47,034 nucleotides of DNA, from positions 1-47,034 of the forward strand of contig MEDX01000017.1 of the NCBI GenBank assembly GCA_001724245.1, given 5' to 3'. Positions 21,482 through 31,554 of this stretch are shown piece after piece (positions within the stretch are counted from its first letter, which is position 1; every line of letters begins with the position of its first letter). Below the pieces are notes generated by a model. That model was not told the origin of the DNA. It made no database searches and worked only from the letters and a program-made list of their open reading frames with translations. The stretch comes from Fonticula-like sp. SCN 57-25. Taxonomy: Eukaryota; Nucleariida; Rotosphaerida. A program made the translations under genes and the position numbers.

Positions 21482-22729
21482 ATGACGCCCGATCGTGACG
21501 AGATCAACGATCCCGGCGGCTATGCGCAGCTCGCCGAGCTGCTGCGGAACGTGTGCTCGATCTGCTTTGATCGTCGCTGTGACTTTTCACTCCCCTCCTG
21601 CCAGGACCAGTTCTGCCGTCCATGCATGTCGCGCTATCTCTCCGACTGCGTCGGCACCGCCTGGGGCGCGTACGGCGGACCCCGCGTCATCAAGTGCCCC
21701 TCCTGCCGGGATCCCATCTCGACACGCACCTGGATGCGCTACGCCGACGACGCGACCGTGGAGCGCTACAACGACTTTTGCCGCCCCTTCCGCTCCCCGA
21801 TGCGCACGTGCCAGCTGTGCCGCCACGACAACCGCATCCTACCCGCCCCCATCGCGGACGCGGCCGACTTTGACAACGTGAGCGACACTGTCCTGGCCGT
21901 CCTTCGCGACGAGCTGGACGCCGGCGACGCGCTCTGCGATCACATGGCAAGCGAGTTACATAACGTCAAGTGCGGTACTGCGACCGTCCTGGCCGTCTAC
22001 GAGCACATCGCCGGCGCTCTGCTCGGCGACGGCGGCGCGGCCGCCGGCGGCCATACGCGCTTTGCCGTCAGCGAGTCGCTTGGCGCCAAGCGGCGGCGCG
22101 TCGGCAGCTCGGCGCGCTGCTCGGCGCTGCATGCACTCGAGCAGCTCACGCGCCTCGAGCGCAATGCGGAGCGCTGGACGGCGCTCCTGCGTACCCACAT
22201 GCGCCTCGCCGTGCCTGCCCACGCGTCCACTTGTGCGCGCTGCTCCGCGCAGCTCTGCCTGCAGTGCGGCGAGCCGTCGTGGCATGCGCTGCAGACGTGC
22301 GAAGAGTTCCTTGCCGCGCGGGCGCCCGCGCTTGACGACGAAAGCCGCGCGACGGTCGCGTGGAAGCTCGAGTTTGGCAAGCGGTGCCCCGCGTGCGCCG
22401 TACTCATCTGCAGGGAGGAGGGGTGCAACAAGGTCGACTGCCTGCAGTGTGGGCACGAGTTTTGCTGGGCATGCCGCCGGCCGTGGTCAAAGGACTGCGG
22501 CTTCTTCAGATGCAGGGACGGCGACGTAGAGGCTGGCGATGAACAGGCATCCGACGCGGGCAAGCAGTCAAAGACGGAGAACGGCGTGCCAAATGCCGAC
22601 GCGGTCACGCAGAGAGTCGCGCAGAGGGTTGATGCGCGCAGGGCGGCCACCAAGAGGGCCGCACGAAAGCGGGCCGCGACCATGCACAAGGACTGGCTCT
22701 TGCATGGCGGCGGCGGCGCTTCGTGGTAG
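21482..22729 (+). CDS. RBR-type (RING-IBR-RING) E3 ubiquitin ligase
   Basis: A single-exon protein of 415 residues. RING1 starts at C25 (CSICFDRRCDFSLPSC...CRPC) and closes with CPSC at about 72-75. A middle region of about 150 residues is helical and poorly conserved. An IBR-like cluster follows (CARCSAQLCLQCGEPSWHALQTC). RING2 reads CPACAVLI..EEGCNKVDCLQCGHEFCWACRRPW, where C315 in GCNKV is the expected catalytic cysteine that takes ubiquitin as a thioester in this class. The C-terminus is Arg/Ala-rich and basic. The substrate is unknown. The ATG at 21482 was chosen because it is the first in frame. The insert between RING1 and IBR makes it unlike Parkin or HHARI subfamilies. Confidence 0.82.
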   Translation: MTPDRDEINDPGGYAQLAELLRNVCSICFDRRCDFSLPSCQDQFCRPCMSRYLSDCVGTAWGAYGGPRVIKCPSCRDPISTRTWMRYADDATVERYNDFCRPFRSPMRTCQLCRHDNRILPAPIADAADFDNVSDTVLAVLRDELDAGDALCDHMASELHNVKCGTATVLAVYEHIAGALLGDGGAAAGGHTRFAVSESLGAKRRRVGSSARCSALHALEQLTRLERNAERWTALLRTHMRLAVPAHASTCARCSAQLCLQCGEPSWHALQTCEEFLAARAPALDDESRATVAWKLEFGKRCPACAVLICREEGCNKVDCLQCGHEFCWACRRPWSKDCGFFRCRDGDVEAGDEQASDAGKQSKTENGVPNADAVTQRVAQRVDARRAATKRAARKRAATMHKDWLLHGGGGASW

Positions 22730-23048
22730 ACCCAAAGGACGCATGTTTGTGTATTGTGAATTGTGTATGTTTTGTGCATGTTTTGAGTGATATTTGTGCA
22801 TTGTGTATGTTTAGTGTATGTATGTGCGCCTTGTGTGTATTGTGTGTTTTTACCAGTAATGTTGTGTTTCGTGCAGTATCCTATGTCATGTTGAGATTGA
22901 TGTTTCTATTGTGTTGGTATAAAGTTATTTGTCGTGATCGTGCGTATTGGTGTTTTTGGCATTATTCGCGTCCCCTCCTCATTATGGAATACTTTTTTAT
23001 ATTATGCGCTGTAATACAGAAATGCAGTCACATTCTTTCAAAACTCTT
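22730..23048. repeat. GT-rich, TGTATGT-biased low-complexity stretch in a convergent spacer
   Basis: Bases of about 22742-22870, directly after the RBR stop codon, are a degenerate run of TGTRTG, TTGTG and TGTGT words on the plus strand. If transcribed this would be a UGUA/UG-rich 3' UTR of the RBR ligase. The rest of the spacer has no visible feature. No gene is supported here. Confidence 0.5.
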
Positions 23049-23582
23049 TCACTTGGTCTCCCATTCAAAGTACCCGCCGGGACCGCTGCGCTCGATCGAG
23101 CTGCTGACAAACGCGCCGTTCTCGAGCAGAGTCCGAATCTGCTGCATGTCGGTCGACGTCGGTACGGTGTACTCTTGGCCGGCGCGGTGCACGCGCACGC
23201 CCTCGGACGCCGAGCTGAGCAGCTTGGGCGCATCGCCCTCCTCGGACACGGCAATGTCGACATCGCGGCATCCATCAAGCGTCATCAAAGGCGCCGAGCC
23301 CGTCACGGTGCAGCGCACAGCGCGAATCGCCTCGACCGACGAAATCACCTTTTCAAAGACGAGCGTGACGTCCGTGCAGTCCTCGAGGATGATGCGCGCG
23401 CCCTTGCCGACCGCGTCAACGCGGATCCCGCTTGACGACCGAATGTGAAGCATGTCCTGCATGTTCAGCGTCACCGAATGAGTTCCGCTCGTGGCGTTTT
23501 CAATAACATGCTGCTGGCGAGTACGGCTCAGCTGCGAAAAGATGCCCATCAGCGAAGGGCCGCCGCTCGCATAGCCGCTCAT
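23049..23582 (-). CDS. Stand-alone C-CAP (cyclase-associated protein C-terminal) domain protein
   Basis: A single-exon protein of 177 residues starting MSGYASGG. Residues of about 25-165 match the right-handed beta-helix of CAP C-termini (IILEDCTDVTLVFEKV, a VTGSAP strand, LLSSASEGVRVHRAG, TSTDMQQIRTLLENG). In animals and fungi CAP recycles ADP-actin to ATP-actin and also has an N-terminal cofilin-binding helical domain and WH2 motifs. Those are absent here, so the protein is a minimal nucleotide-exchange type, as reported for apicomplexan CAPs. Tubulin cofactor C-like proteins share this fold and are the main alternative. An E2F-like site and a CCAAT box lie just upstream. Confidence 0.78.
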   Translation of the reverse strand: MSGYASGGPSLMGIFSQLSRTRQQHVIENATSGTHSVTLNMQDMLHIRSSSGIRVDAVGKGARIILEDCTDVTLVFEKVISSVEAIRAVRCTVTGSAPLMTLDGCRDVDIAVSEEGDAPKLLSSASEGVRVHRAGQEYTVPTSTDMQQIRTLLENGAFVSSSIERSGPGGYFEWETK

Positions 23583-23597
23583 GGTGAAGGATAGGAA

Positions 23598-23609
23598 TTT
23601 GGCGGGAAA
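23598..23609 (+). promoter_or_regulatory. E2F-like site (TTTGGCGGGAAA)
   Basis: TTTGGCGGGAAA starts 16 bp upstream of the C-CAP gene start and is followed by a CCAAT box (accaatca near 23620). It is a near-perfect E2F/DP consensus word. Function is inferred. Confidence 0.45.
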
Positions 23610-23784
23610 CAAAAGGACGACCAATCAGGAAGGAGATTTTGTACCGTTCAACAAAGCAGCAACGAAAGGGATCTTTTCTGTGCGCGCTTGGCGGTTGCAA
23701 GCAGCAGCGCAGTCTTTGCCGGCAATGTGAAAGACGAGAGACGCCCGAGGCGCTGCGGGATGAAACATGCTCCTGCCGCGACAG

Positions 23785-23792
23785 TGACGTCA
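23785..23792. promoter_or_regulatory. Palindromic CRE-like site (TGACGTCA)
   Basis: A full TGACGTCA palindrome, the binding site of CREB/ATF-type bZIP factors, lies in the spacer between the C-CAP gene and the Dabb gene. Regulatory use is inferred. Confidence 0.35.
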
Positions 23793-23872
23793 CTTGATCA
23801 TCCCGCACCATCGTCGCCAATGTGGTGGCCGATCACGCTCGCCTCTCTTGTAGCTGCCAAAAAGGCCCTCGT

Positions 23873-24114
23873 ATGGGGCCTCGCGCGCGTACGCGCAACA
23901 TGAATATAAGTTCTTTATGTTTTTGCTTACAGTATGTGGCTTTTTGGTATGGATACAGTTTTATGGGTTCCCGCGGATATATCGTCACATCGCCCGCCTT
24001 GCTCGCCGCTCGATCACCAACCCTTCTTCGCGCGCCCTCATTATTCGAACGACAAAAAAGGTCATCATGCTTCCATATACTGCTGCCGCGTGGCTGCGGG
24101 GGCGTATGATGTAG
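23873..24114 (+). CDS. Possible small spliced gene, 65 residues, hydrophobic and basic
   Basis: Joining 23873-23888 to 23933-24114 across a 44-nt intron (gtacgc...ttacag) gives a 65-residue frame starting MGPRALCGFLVWIQFYGFPR and ending WLRGRMM. It has one hydrophobic segment and a strongly basic remainder, like a small membrane protein. The donor fits the local GTRCG consensus. No family is recognised, and an alternative frame through the same intron is also open, so this is tentative. The rest of 23583-24414 shows no other gene. Confidence 0.3.
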
Positions 24115-24414
24115 CATGCCGGCTTCGATGACACGACGGAGAACCATACACTAGTTTTTGCGTTTGCAAGCCATGACAACCATGCTCTGCTGAACTGCTG
24201 TTTTGTCCGTATATCGTATTATGATATGTACTGCAAGCGGAACGAATGTACTATTTGGTACACAGTGCAATTATTTTCTGTGTCGCTTGTACCTCAACAA
24301 CACCTTCACACCTGCCAATAAGATGACAAGCAAAATCGTCTCATGTATATCTTTTGGTTAGTAGATGGTTCCTCTTTCATTCTGTTTCACTCCACAGAGA
24401 CGAATTCGCCGACG

Positions 24415-24938
24415 ATGGGTTTGATGCACATTGTGCTGGTGCGCGCCAAGCCGACGGCCAGCCCGGCCGCCCTGGCGACCATGGTGTCCGAGATCCAGGG
24501 AATGGCCAGCAAGATGCCCGGCCTCGTGACCCGCATCACCGTGGGCGACTCGGTGCTGGACGATGGCGCCGCCGACCGCCGCAAGGGATTCACGCACGGT
24601 ACGCTCGCACCCCTGACCTAGTCGCGATGACTAAGGCATTCGGTAGGCTTCACCGTCGAGCTGAAGGATCGCCAGGTACGCCTTTTGTCCACATTGAACG
24701 CTTTAAAACCCTATCATTTGATCTTTTGTATCCCTTGATGCAATCTGGCCATCTCTCTCAGTTTGCTGACAAACGCGACCTCAGAGCCTCAGCGCCTACA
24801 TTGAGCACCCGGAGCACGAGCGCGTGCGCGATACGCACATCCGCCCCAACACCGAAGGTGCGCCGCTTTGTATAGACTTCTTCTCGCCGTATACTGATTC
24901 CCTCTCTAGATCTGCTCGCCTTTGACTATGAGATCTGA
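24415..24938 (+). CDS. Dabb (stress-responsive A/B barrel) domain protein
   Basis: Exons are 24415-24598, 24647-24675 (a 29-nt micro-exon), 24785-24857 and 24910-24938, giving 104 residues, the full length of a Dabb domain. The start MGLMHIVLVRAKPTASPAAL gives the first strand and helix. GFTHGFTVELKDRQ forms across intron 1, then SLSAYIEHPEHERV with the typical HPEH motif, and the last exon gives DLLAFDYEI. Dabb proteins are dimeric ferredoxin-like barrels; plant HS1/SP1 are stress-induced, and related folds cyclise polyketides. No specific substrate is evident. All three donors are GTRCG (gtacgc, gtacgc, gtgcgc). Confidence 0.87.
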
Positions 24939-25105
24939 TCGCGCAGTTCAATCCCTGCCGCTCGCACATCTTTGCGAAATGTCACTACTTTATAATAATC
25001 TTTATAATAATAATAGTAAAAGACACAAAAAGAAACGTCTAGCGAATCCAAAAAGCCACCAAAATTTGCAAGATGCTTCATGTACACTGGGGCGCGGTCT
25101 CTAGT

Positions 25106-28100
25106 CTAGTCGTCGTCGTCGTCGGACGCCCCGAGCATCGCCTCACCCGTCTGCGCCGCTCCGCTCTCCCTCCGGATGGCGTCCACCCACGCCTCGACGC
25201 TCTCCTCCGTAGACGGCACCATGTAATAATACTTTCGCTTGGACACGATCACGAACCCGGCGCCGTGCGTGTTTGGGTTCTTGCTGTTGGCGAGCACGCC
25301 ATTGGCTTGCTCGTGCTCTGCGATGCGGTGGACGGTCGTGTCGCCCAGCAGGATGACGTTGATTGGCGTGTCGTCGGTCGGCGTCTTGTAGTACGCAAGC
25401 ATGCCCGCCTTTAGCACGACAAACCTGCTCTTCCACTTTGTCACCTGCTCGCGATCGCCGCTGCTCGTCGACGCCTTCATCATAAAGTCGCTCAGGACGC
25501 TGTACATGAGCGCGGGCGTCCCGACGACGGCGCTGAGGCTGCTCGACGCGACAGTGTTGTGCGCGTACGAGCTGATCGTCTTTGACAGGGACGCCATGCT
25601 GAGCCGCGACAGCGCGCCCAGCCGCGCCCTCCCTGTCGTCGGCGGCGCCGCTATAGACGCTGCAGCCGACGTCGACGAGAGGGCCGACATGGACGGCGAC
25701 GTTGCCGACGTCCGGCGCGTCCCGAGCGCCGACGCGATCTGCGACTGCAGCCCGTTGACCCACATGGTCATGTCCGACTTGCTGCGCGCGACCATGTAGT
25801 ACGTGCGCTCCTCGTCGCCTTCGTCGCCGACCGTGAAGCAGAACGGGAAGCGCGGGTGCGCAAACTCGCTCACGCGCACGCCCCGCCCGCTCACGCCCAA
25901 AAGATTGATCGTCCCGCGCGCCAGGCCCTCATTCGACGCCTCGTGCGGGTCCTTAAAGTACACAAGATGGTGACCGCGCAGAACAAACCAGCGGTTCTTC
26001 CACGTCCTGGTCACGCCGCCTTCCTTTGTCAGCCAGCCGCTCATCACGGTCGACGCGCGCGACATTGTAATTACAGGAACATACGCGCCGGCCTCGGACG
26101 GCGACGCACCGCCCGCAGCGGCAGCAGCCTGGTCAGCGACAGCTGCAGACGCCTCGCCACCGACGCTGCGCACAATCGCAGAGCGAAGCGAGGGGCGTAG
26201 CAGCCAGAGCACGTTCAAAAGAATCTCGAGCCAGTCCTGAAGATCGCTCTCCGTATCGGCCACAAGATCAACCGTATTCGACGTCAGTTCAAGCTGGAAA
26301 CCGCGCTGCGACTGCAAAAAAAAAGGTTACAATGTGCGGCAAAGTGAAAAAGGGAGCGTACAGTGCGCTCGACGCGCGCGCATTCACGCATGTCGAGAGC
26401 GCCCGTCGGGTCCGTGTCCGAATCGCCTTCACGGTAAAACTTGAGGCGGCCGTTGTGTAGGATGAAAAAGCGCCGCTTCCATGTCTTGATCAGGTCGCCG
26501 CGCTTCATCAGGTACCCTTCCTTGTGCAGGGCGGCCACGGCAGGGTCCACGGCAGAGTGCGTCGACGACACTGACTTTACCGACGCCACCGAAGATGGCC
26601 TGCAAGTCGTGTCAGCGCGCGGCCAAAGGAGCAGCAAAACAAAGCATACCTATCCGCGTGAAGGGCGGTGCTACGCTTGGCAAACTGGCGGTGAATCACG
26701 CGGCCGACCTCGTCAACCCACTGGTGGCACTCTTCAGCAGAGTCCGCCGCAAACAGGTAGATGCGGTCCGCCGTAACAACCTCGAAACCATACTCTGTGG
26801 CCACGTGAGCAAAAGGAAAAGAGGTGAAAAAGACGCACCAACGTCGGCGAGGTCCGCGTCCACGGGCCGCACGGCCGAGCACTTTGTAATGTCGATGACG
26901 CCCTTTGGCGTAATGTCCTCGCTCGTCTTAAAGTACGAGAGCGTGTGGAAGGTCAATACGAACCACCGCTGGTGCCATGTCTAACAACATAGATCAGAAA
27001 GCGCCAATCAAGCCGAGCGTACGCACCTTGTAATTTCCGCCGATCTTGCGCAGCGACCCTGCTGTCAGCGCGCCCGCCGGGAGATTCGCCTACAGCGTGT
27101 TAGCCCACACGGCGCCACGAAATTCAATGACGTACGACAGAGCGAACGCTGACGTCAAACTTGCGCGCGGTACCGCCCAATTGCCGCACCTCGTCCGTGA
27201 TCAGCCAGTAGAGCAAAGGCAGGACGCGGTCGCGATACATAAAGATGAAAAACAAATTCTAGAGCGCAGTCAGCACATGCATAAAGACCATTCCAAACGT
27301 ACGTCTGCCAGCCGGTCGCGCTCGCTGGCGGCGGTCGTTGAGCAAATTGCGCTCAAGAGCGGCATGCCGCCCTCGTCTTCAACAAGAAGGTCCACAAACT
27401 GGTCCGGCCGCGCGGCCATATTCGACAGCACCGTGTTGGCTTCCTGAATGCGGGTGCCGCCGAGCCGCACGAGCAACGACGGCATGTCCAGCCGCAGCGC
27501 GTCCTCGAGCCGGTCGGCAAGCTGCGACGACGCCTGTACAATGTCAGTAAGGCGCGGCGCAGGCGCCTTTTCCACGGGCGTCGCCGCCTCTGCCGGCCGC
27601 TCATCGCTCCGCGCAAAGGACGAAAGGTACGCCTCCACATCGCGCGACCGCTCGCCGACGACACCATTGAACCACACCATGAACCCTTCCTTGCTGCCAA
27701 ACTCGACGCCGTTGGCCAGGTTCTGCAGCACCTTGGTGACTAGCACAAGCGCGCGCTTTGTCCGCGGCGCTTCGGCGTCCGCCGTCGACAGCAGATCAAA
27801 GGCCGCCGGCTGCGCCAACGCAGGACAAAAGTAGCGGAGGAACAGGAAACCGCCTGAGCGCCCAGTCAGTATCTATTCGTAAAAACTAAAAGATATAACG
27901 CACCGACCGCCTTGCTGGCGCTCTTTCCGCCCGGGTACCGCGCGCCAACCTCCTCGTACAGGTGCTTGCAGACGCTCTCGAGCTCGCTTGGCATCTCTGA
28001 GCGCGCGCCGAGGATGGCCGACAGGAACGAGTCGACGACCTCGACAAGCCGTTCCCTGTTGCCCTCGATCGACTCGTCCGCAGCGATGCGCGACTCGTCC

Positions 28101-29910
28101 ACCTCGCACGACACGGCCGACGCCGACAGCTCGGCGATGGGCGCCGCCAGTACCGCGCGCAGGTATGAGCCGCCGACCGAATGCGCAAACTTTTTCATCA
28201 CCTTTGACGCGAGGCTGTCGAGGCGGAAGAGCGTAGACGGGTCGCGTGCCGCGGGCTCGCTCGGCGGAATGGCAAACTCGACGCGCGTCGGGCTCAGCAG
28301 GCTCGCGTCGCTGCTGTCAGAGTCGCCGCCGCCAATCGTGCTCGAAAGGCGGCTGCGGCGTTCCCGGTCATTGTCGCTCCGCAGAGCGCTGTTGCGCTGC
28401 TGAGTCGCTACCGTCATGTAGTACGCGTCGTCCTGAGCGGCGCGCTCCTCGGACACGGGCGTGTGCTGCGGGGGGATAAGAAGCGAAGTGTGCGAACGCA
28501 TCGTCGGAATCGCCGCTTCGTCATCGCTGCTCAGCACACTACTACCATGTAAGCAAACTGCAAAACCAAACTGAGAGGCGTACAGGGGCTGGTGCGTCGG
28601 CGCAGCGGCACGCGCGCCTTCGTCGTCGGACGCGTCGGGCGCCTCCGTGTCAGCCGGTGCCGCTGTGCGCGACGGCGGAACGGACGCGCTGTCGCGCAGC
28701 GGCGCAGCGGCGACCGCGACAACCGGCTGCTGTTTCTCAACCACTGGCGCCGCCGGCGGCATCCATGCGGCGGCGGCGGCGGGGTCGGCGCGGACCGCTT
28801 CAATGATGCCGAGCCATTGCGCGCGCTCCTCGAGCGAGTCGGCGTAAAAGTTGTACGAGCGAGCCGCATGCTTGATGACAAACGCGCACGGTACGCCAAG
28901 GTCTTCTGCGGAAACGGCCGACTCGCACTCAGTAAGGTCAATCACGCCAAGCGGTTCCGCGTCCTGCAGCGAGCGTGTCAGTAAAACATCAAAATAATTC
29001 GCGGCGTACCTCGAGCCACTTTACGAAATAGAGCTTGGTGCCCGCGAGAACAAACCAGCTGCGCTTCCACATCTTTTGCTGGCTCATTTTTCCGCTAATC
29101 ATAAAGAGGCGACCCTTGTGCCTGCACGCCGCGAGCACGGCGGCCATTTGTATCCCTTCTGTGTCGCCGCACTTGCCCTCGTCGTCTGCGTCGGCGACCT
29201 CGGCGCCGGCGTCTCCGTCAGAGTCCACCGCCAGCTTGCTGATGCTTTCCGTGGACAGGTGCGTATTAATCAGCTGCGACGAGCGGGGAACGTCAAAGGC
29301 CCCGCTCGATCCGAACCGCTTCAGCACAGACATCCAGTCCTCACGATCCTTGCGCGACTCGGCAAAGAGACTCACTTGATTGTGCCGCAGAATGATCTCA
29401 AAACCCCAGCCAGACTCGCCCTTCTCCACCTGAAACCCTTCGCTCAGGTCAAAGTCGCCGATGCGCTCCTTGTCGGCGCCATCCGTCTTGTAGTACGCTA
29501 ACGTGCGGCCATCAAACTCAAAAAACCGCCGCTTCTTTGACTGAAAAACACAACAAAATCAGCCCAAGTTTGCCAATGCCAATAAAGAAAATAGTGCGCG
29601 TGCGCACCAATTGAGAAAAGCTCTTCATGACACTAGACTTTTCGCGATGCCCGCCGCCCTGCTTGGACATCCAGCCCTGCTTTACCAGCTGGCCCATCGG
29701 CTAAACAAGCTACGCGTCAGCACCTTCATTGACCCAAACATCGCCCAGAAAGGGGAATGACAAAAGAGAGAGAAGACGCACGCGCAAAGAGCCCGGCAAC
29801 TTTGGCGACACTGCTGGCGGCAGCGGTGCCTTGTCGGCCGTCGGGGACGGGGCCGATTTGTCGGTCGGCGAAGCAGCCGCCGAAAAGCCAAACCGACCTC
29901 GAATCGACAT
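25106..29910 (-). CDS. Multi-PH RasGAP protein (PH-PH-RasGAP-PH-PH-PH-PH)
   Basis: Eleven exons: 29910-29782, 29700-29608, 29540-29010, 28963-27904, 27853-27303, 27258-27190, 27089-27027, 26980-26839, 26794-26650, 26599-26362 and 26311-25106; 1408 residues. PH1 covers about 48-145 (GWMSKQGGG...KKRRFFEFDG). PH2 covers about 200-310 (KGRLFMISG...KRSWFVL). The RasGAP domain starts near 490: STLFRLDSLASK gives arginine finger R498, then GGFLFLRYFCPAL across intron 4 and TKVLQNLANG. PH3 (about 815-920), PH4 (about 950-1060), PH5 (about 1105-1220) and PH6 (about 1280-1395) follow, each ending in a conserved Trp helix. The protein should bind phosphoinositides on membranes and switch off a Ras-family GTPase. 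Intron 4 splits GG|FLFLRYF. A 42- or 45-nt optional intron may exist near 28562. Confidence 0.85.
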
Positions 29911-30870
29911 GGTGTTTCACGCGAAAGAAGCGGCCAAAATCAAATATATAAAAACAAATACAGCTAGCGAGCCCTGAGGCCCCTGCTTCGTGACGCGGCT
30001 TCCCCCGCTACCGAAGCGCGCGCTAGGAAAATGCTGCCCGGCGCTTGGCCCGTGGCGTGTTTGCTGCGCGGACAGAACCCGCCGTGGGGCTTCTCTGATT
30101 GGTCAAATCTCAGATACGAGCAACAAAACGAAGAGCCCCAAAGTTGGCGGGAAACCCGGGGGGACCGAGTGGAATGGGCGCGGAAAGAGAGGCGGGGCAA
30201 CGCAAATGCGCATGCCACACATAGAGTAAGGAAAGAGGTATGACCAGGAAGGAGGGCCACCGTAAAGGGAGCATTTTCAGGTCTTTTTTGGAGAAAAATG
30301 TAGATAATTGGACATCATCAGGAATGCTTTGGATAGTTTTCAAGCTAAATGAAGAGCATAAGCGAATATATACATTATAGCGACGTCTGAGAAACTGCAT
30401 TCGTCTCACTTCAATTTTGGACAAAATGAAACATGCTTTTCAAAATTATCTCTAAGTTATCTCAAATGCATGATAGCCAGTCTTCATCTTCATTTCCAGA
30501 AATTTTAACTTTGGTGAATACAAAAAGGTGGCTTATTAAATTGTATTTTTGCTGAAATAATTGTCCTTTGGTACGTTGCAAATAACTGTGCAAGCGAGTT
30601 TGAATACGCATTGTTTGGGCTCGTGGAACGAAAAATACCGAAAAATACCGAAAAAATGCGTGGAAAAAAACTTCCTACACATAAAAGGGTTCTTTCCGCT
30701 TTTTCTCACCTTGTCAACATGCTCTACTCACTGCGGTGCTGTTCACGTTATAAAATTGTGTCTTTTCTCCGTTTTCGCCGTGCTATTCTTTGAAATATGT
30801 CTTGCTCCCTGTTCTCTAGCTGGTCACCCCACAGATCATTCAGTTTGCAGTTTGCACTTGGTTGGTCATC
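29911..30870. other. 960-bp intergenic region with AT-rich half
   Basis: 29911-30240 is GC-rich and carries an inverted CCAAT box (gattggtca near 30098) and a GTTGGCGGGAAAC E2F-like word near 30143. 30240-30830 is AT-rich without coding character and contains an exact tandem duplication of aaaaataccg at 30631-30650. I see no RNA gene by eye. The 3' end holds the LTO1 promoter. Confidence 0.45.
30837..30865 (+). promoter_or_regulatory. TTTGCAG-type repeat immediately upstream of LTO1
   Basis: CAGTTTGCAGTTTGCACTTGG lies within 30 bp of the LTO1 ATG at 30871. Its two tandem TTTGCA words match the tract in the NBAS divergent promoter and three further 5' regions of this window. Confidence 0.5.
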
Positions 30871-31313
30871 ATGGCCGAGTGGGATGATGTCGTGTTCCTG
30901 GAGGAGCGGTACGCGCCCATATACCCCGCTGGTTTCCCTCACACGCGTGGTACAGCATGCTTGACGCCGGCTGGGATGAAGGCCTCGAGGCGGGCGAGCG
31001 CGCGGGCTTTCTCGAGGGTCGCTCGATTGGCGTAGTGAACGGGCATCGCATCGGCTACGAGCTTGGCTTTTTGCTTGGCGCGGCCGAGGCGTGTCGCATG
31101 GCGCTCGGCAAGACGGACCCTCGGTGGGAAAAGATAGAAAAGGCGCTCGACGGCATGGAGGCCGCGGTCAAGGCCGTACCGACGGATCCGACGGACGAAT
31201 CGCTGCAGGAGGCGATGGCCAAGGCGCGCGCCAGGATGCGCCTTCTCAACGCGCTGCTCCCCGCTCACCAGAGGATCCCCTTTGGAGTCGAGTCGTCCAA
31301 ACTCCAATATTAA
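30871..31313 (+). CDS. LTO1: LTO1/ORAOV1 homologue (Fe-S assembly adaptor for Rli1/ABCE1)
   Basis: Exons are 30871-30908 and 30956-31313, giving 131 residues. Ten glycines recur every fourth position (from GWDEGLEAGERAGFLEG to the GYELGFLLG end), the deca-GX3 signature shared by Lto1 and Yae1. The short N-terminus MAEWDDVVFLEER and the C-terminal helix RMRLLNALLPAHQR match the family. With Yae1, Lto1 links the cytosolic Fe-S targeting complex to the ribosome-recycling ATPase Rli1/ABCE1. The known C-terminal aromatic tail (Trp in yeast) is Tyr here (KLQY). The 47-nt intron has donor gtacgc. Converges on CHD1. Confidence 0.88.
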
Positions 31314-31554
31314 TGCAATGCTATCTACACTACCCGACGTGTCCGTCGGCATTTGTCTGTATATACTTTTTGTATCATATATACCGTAGGCACCATAATA
31401 ATGCATGGTAATGCATCGTTCTGTAAAGATGTTCTGTTGCTCATGCGGCATCACGATGAAAGCGATAAAACTGTATTGAAAAAACGCCGGAAACACAAAA
31501 AGAAATGAACGAGCAACAAAGGCCATGATGATACACTCCGTCTTGCGGCTTGTC

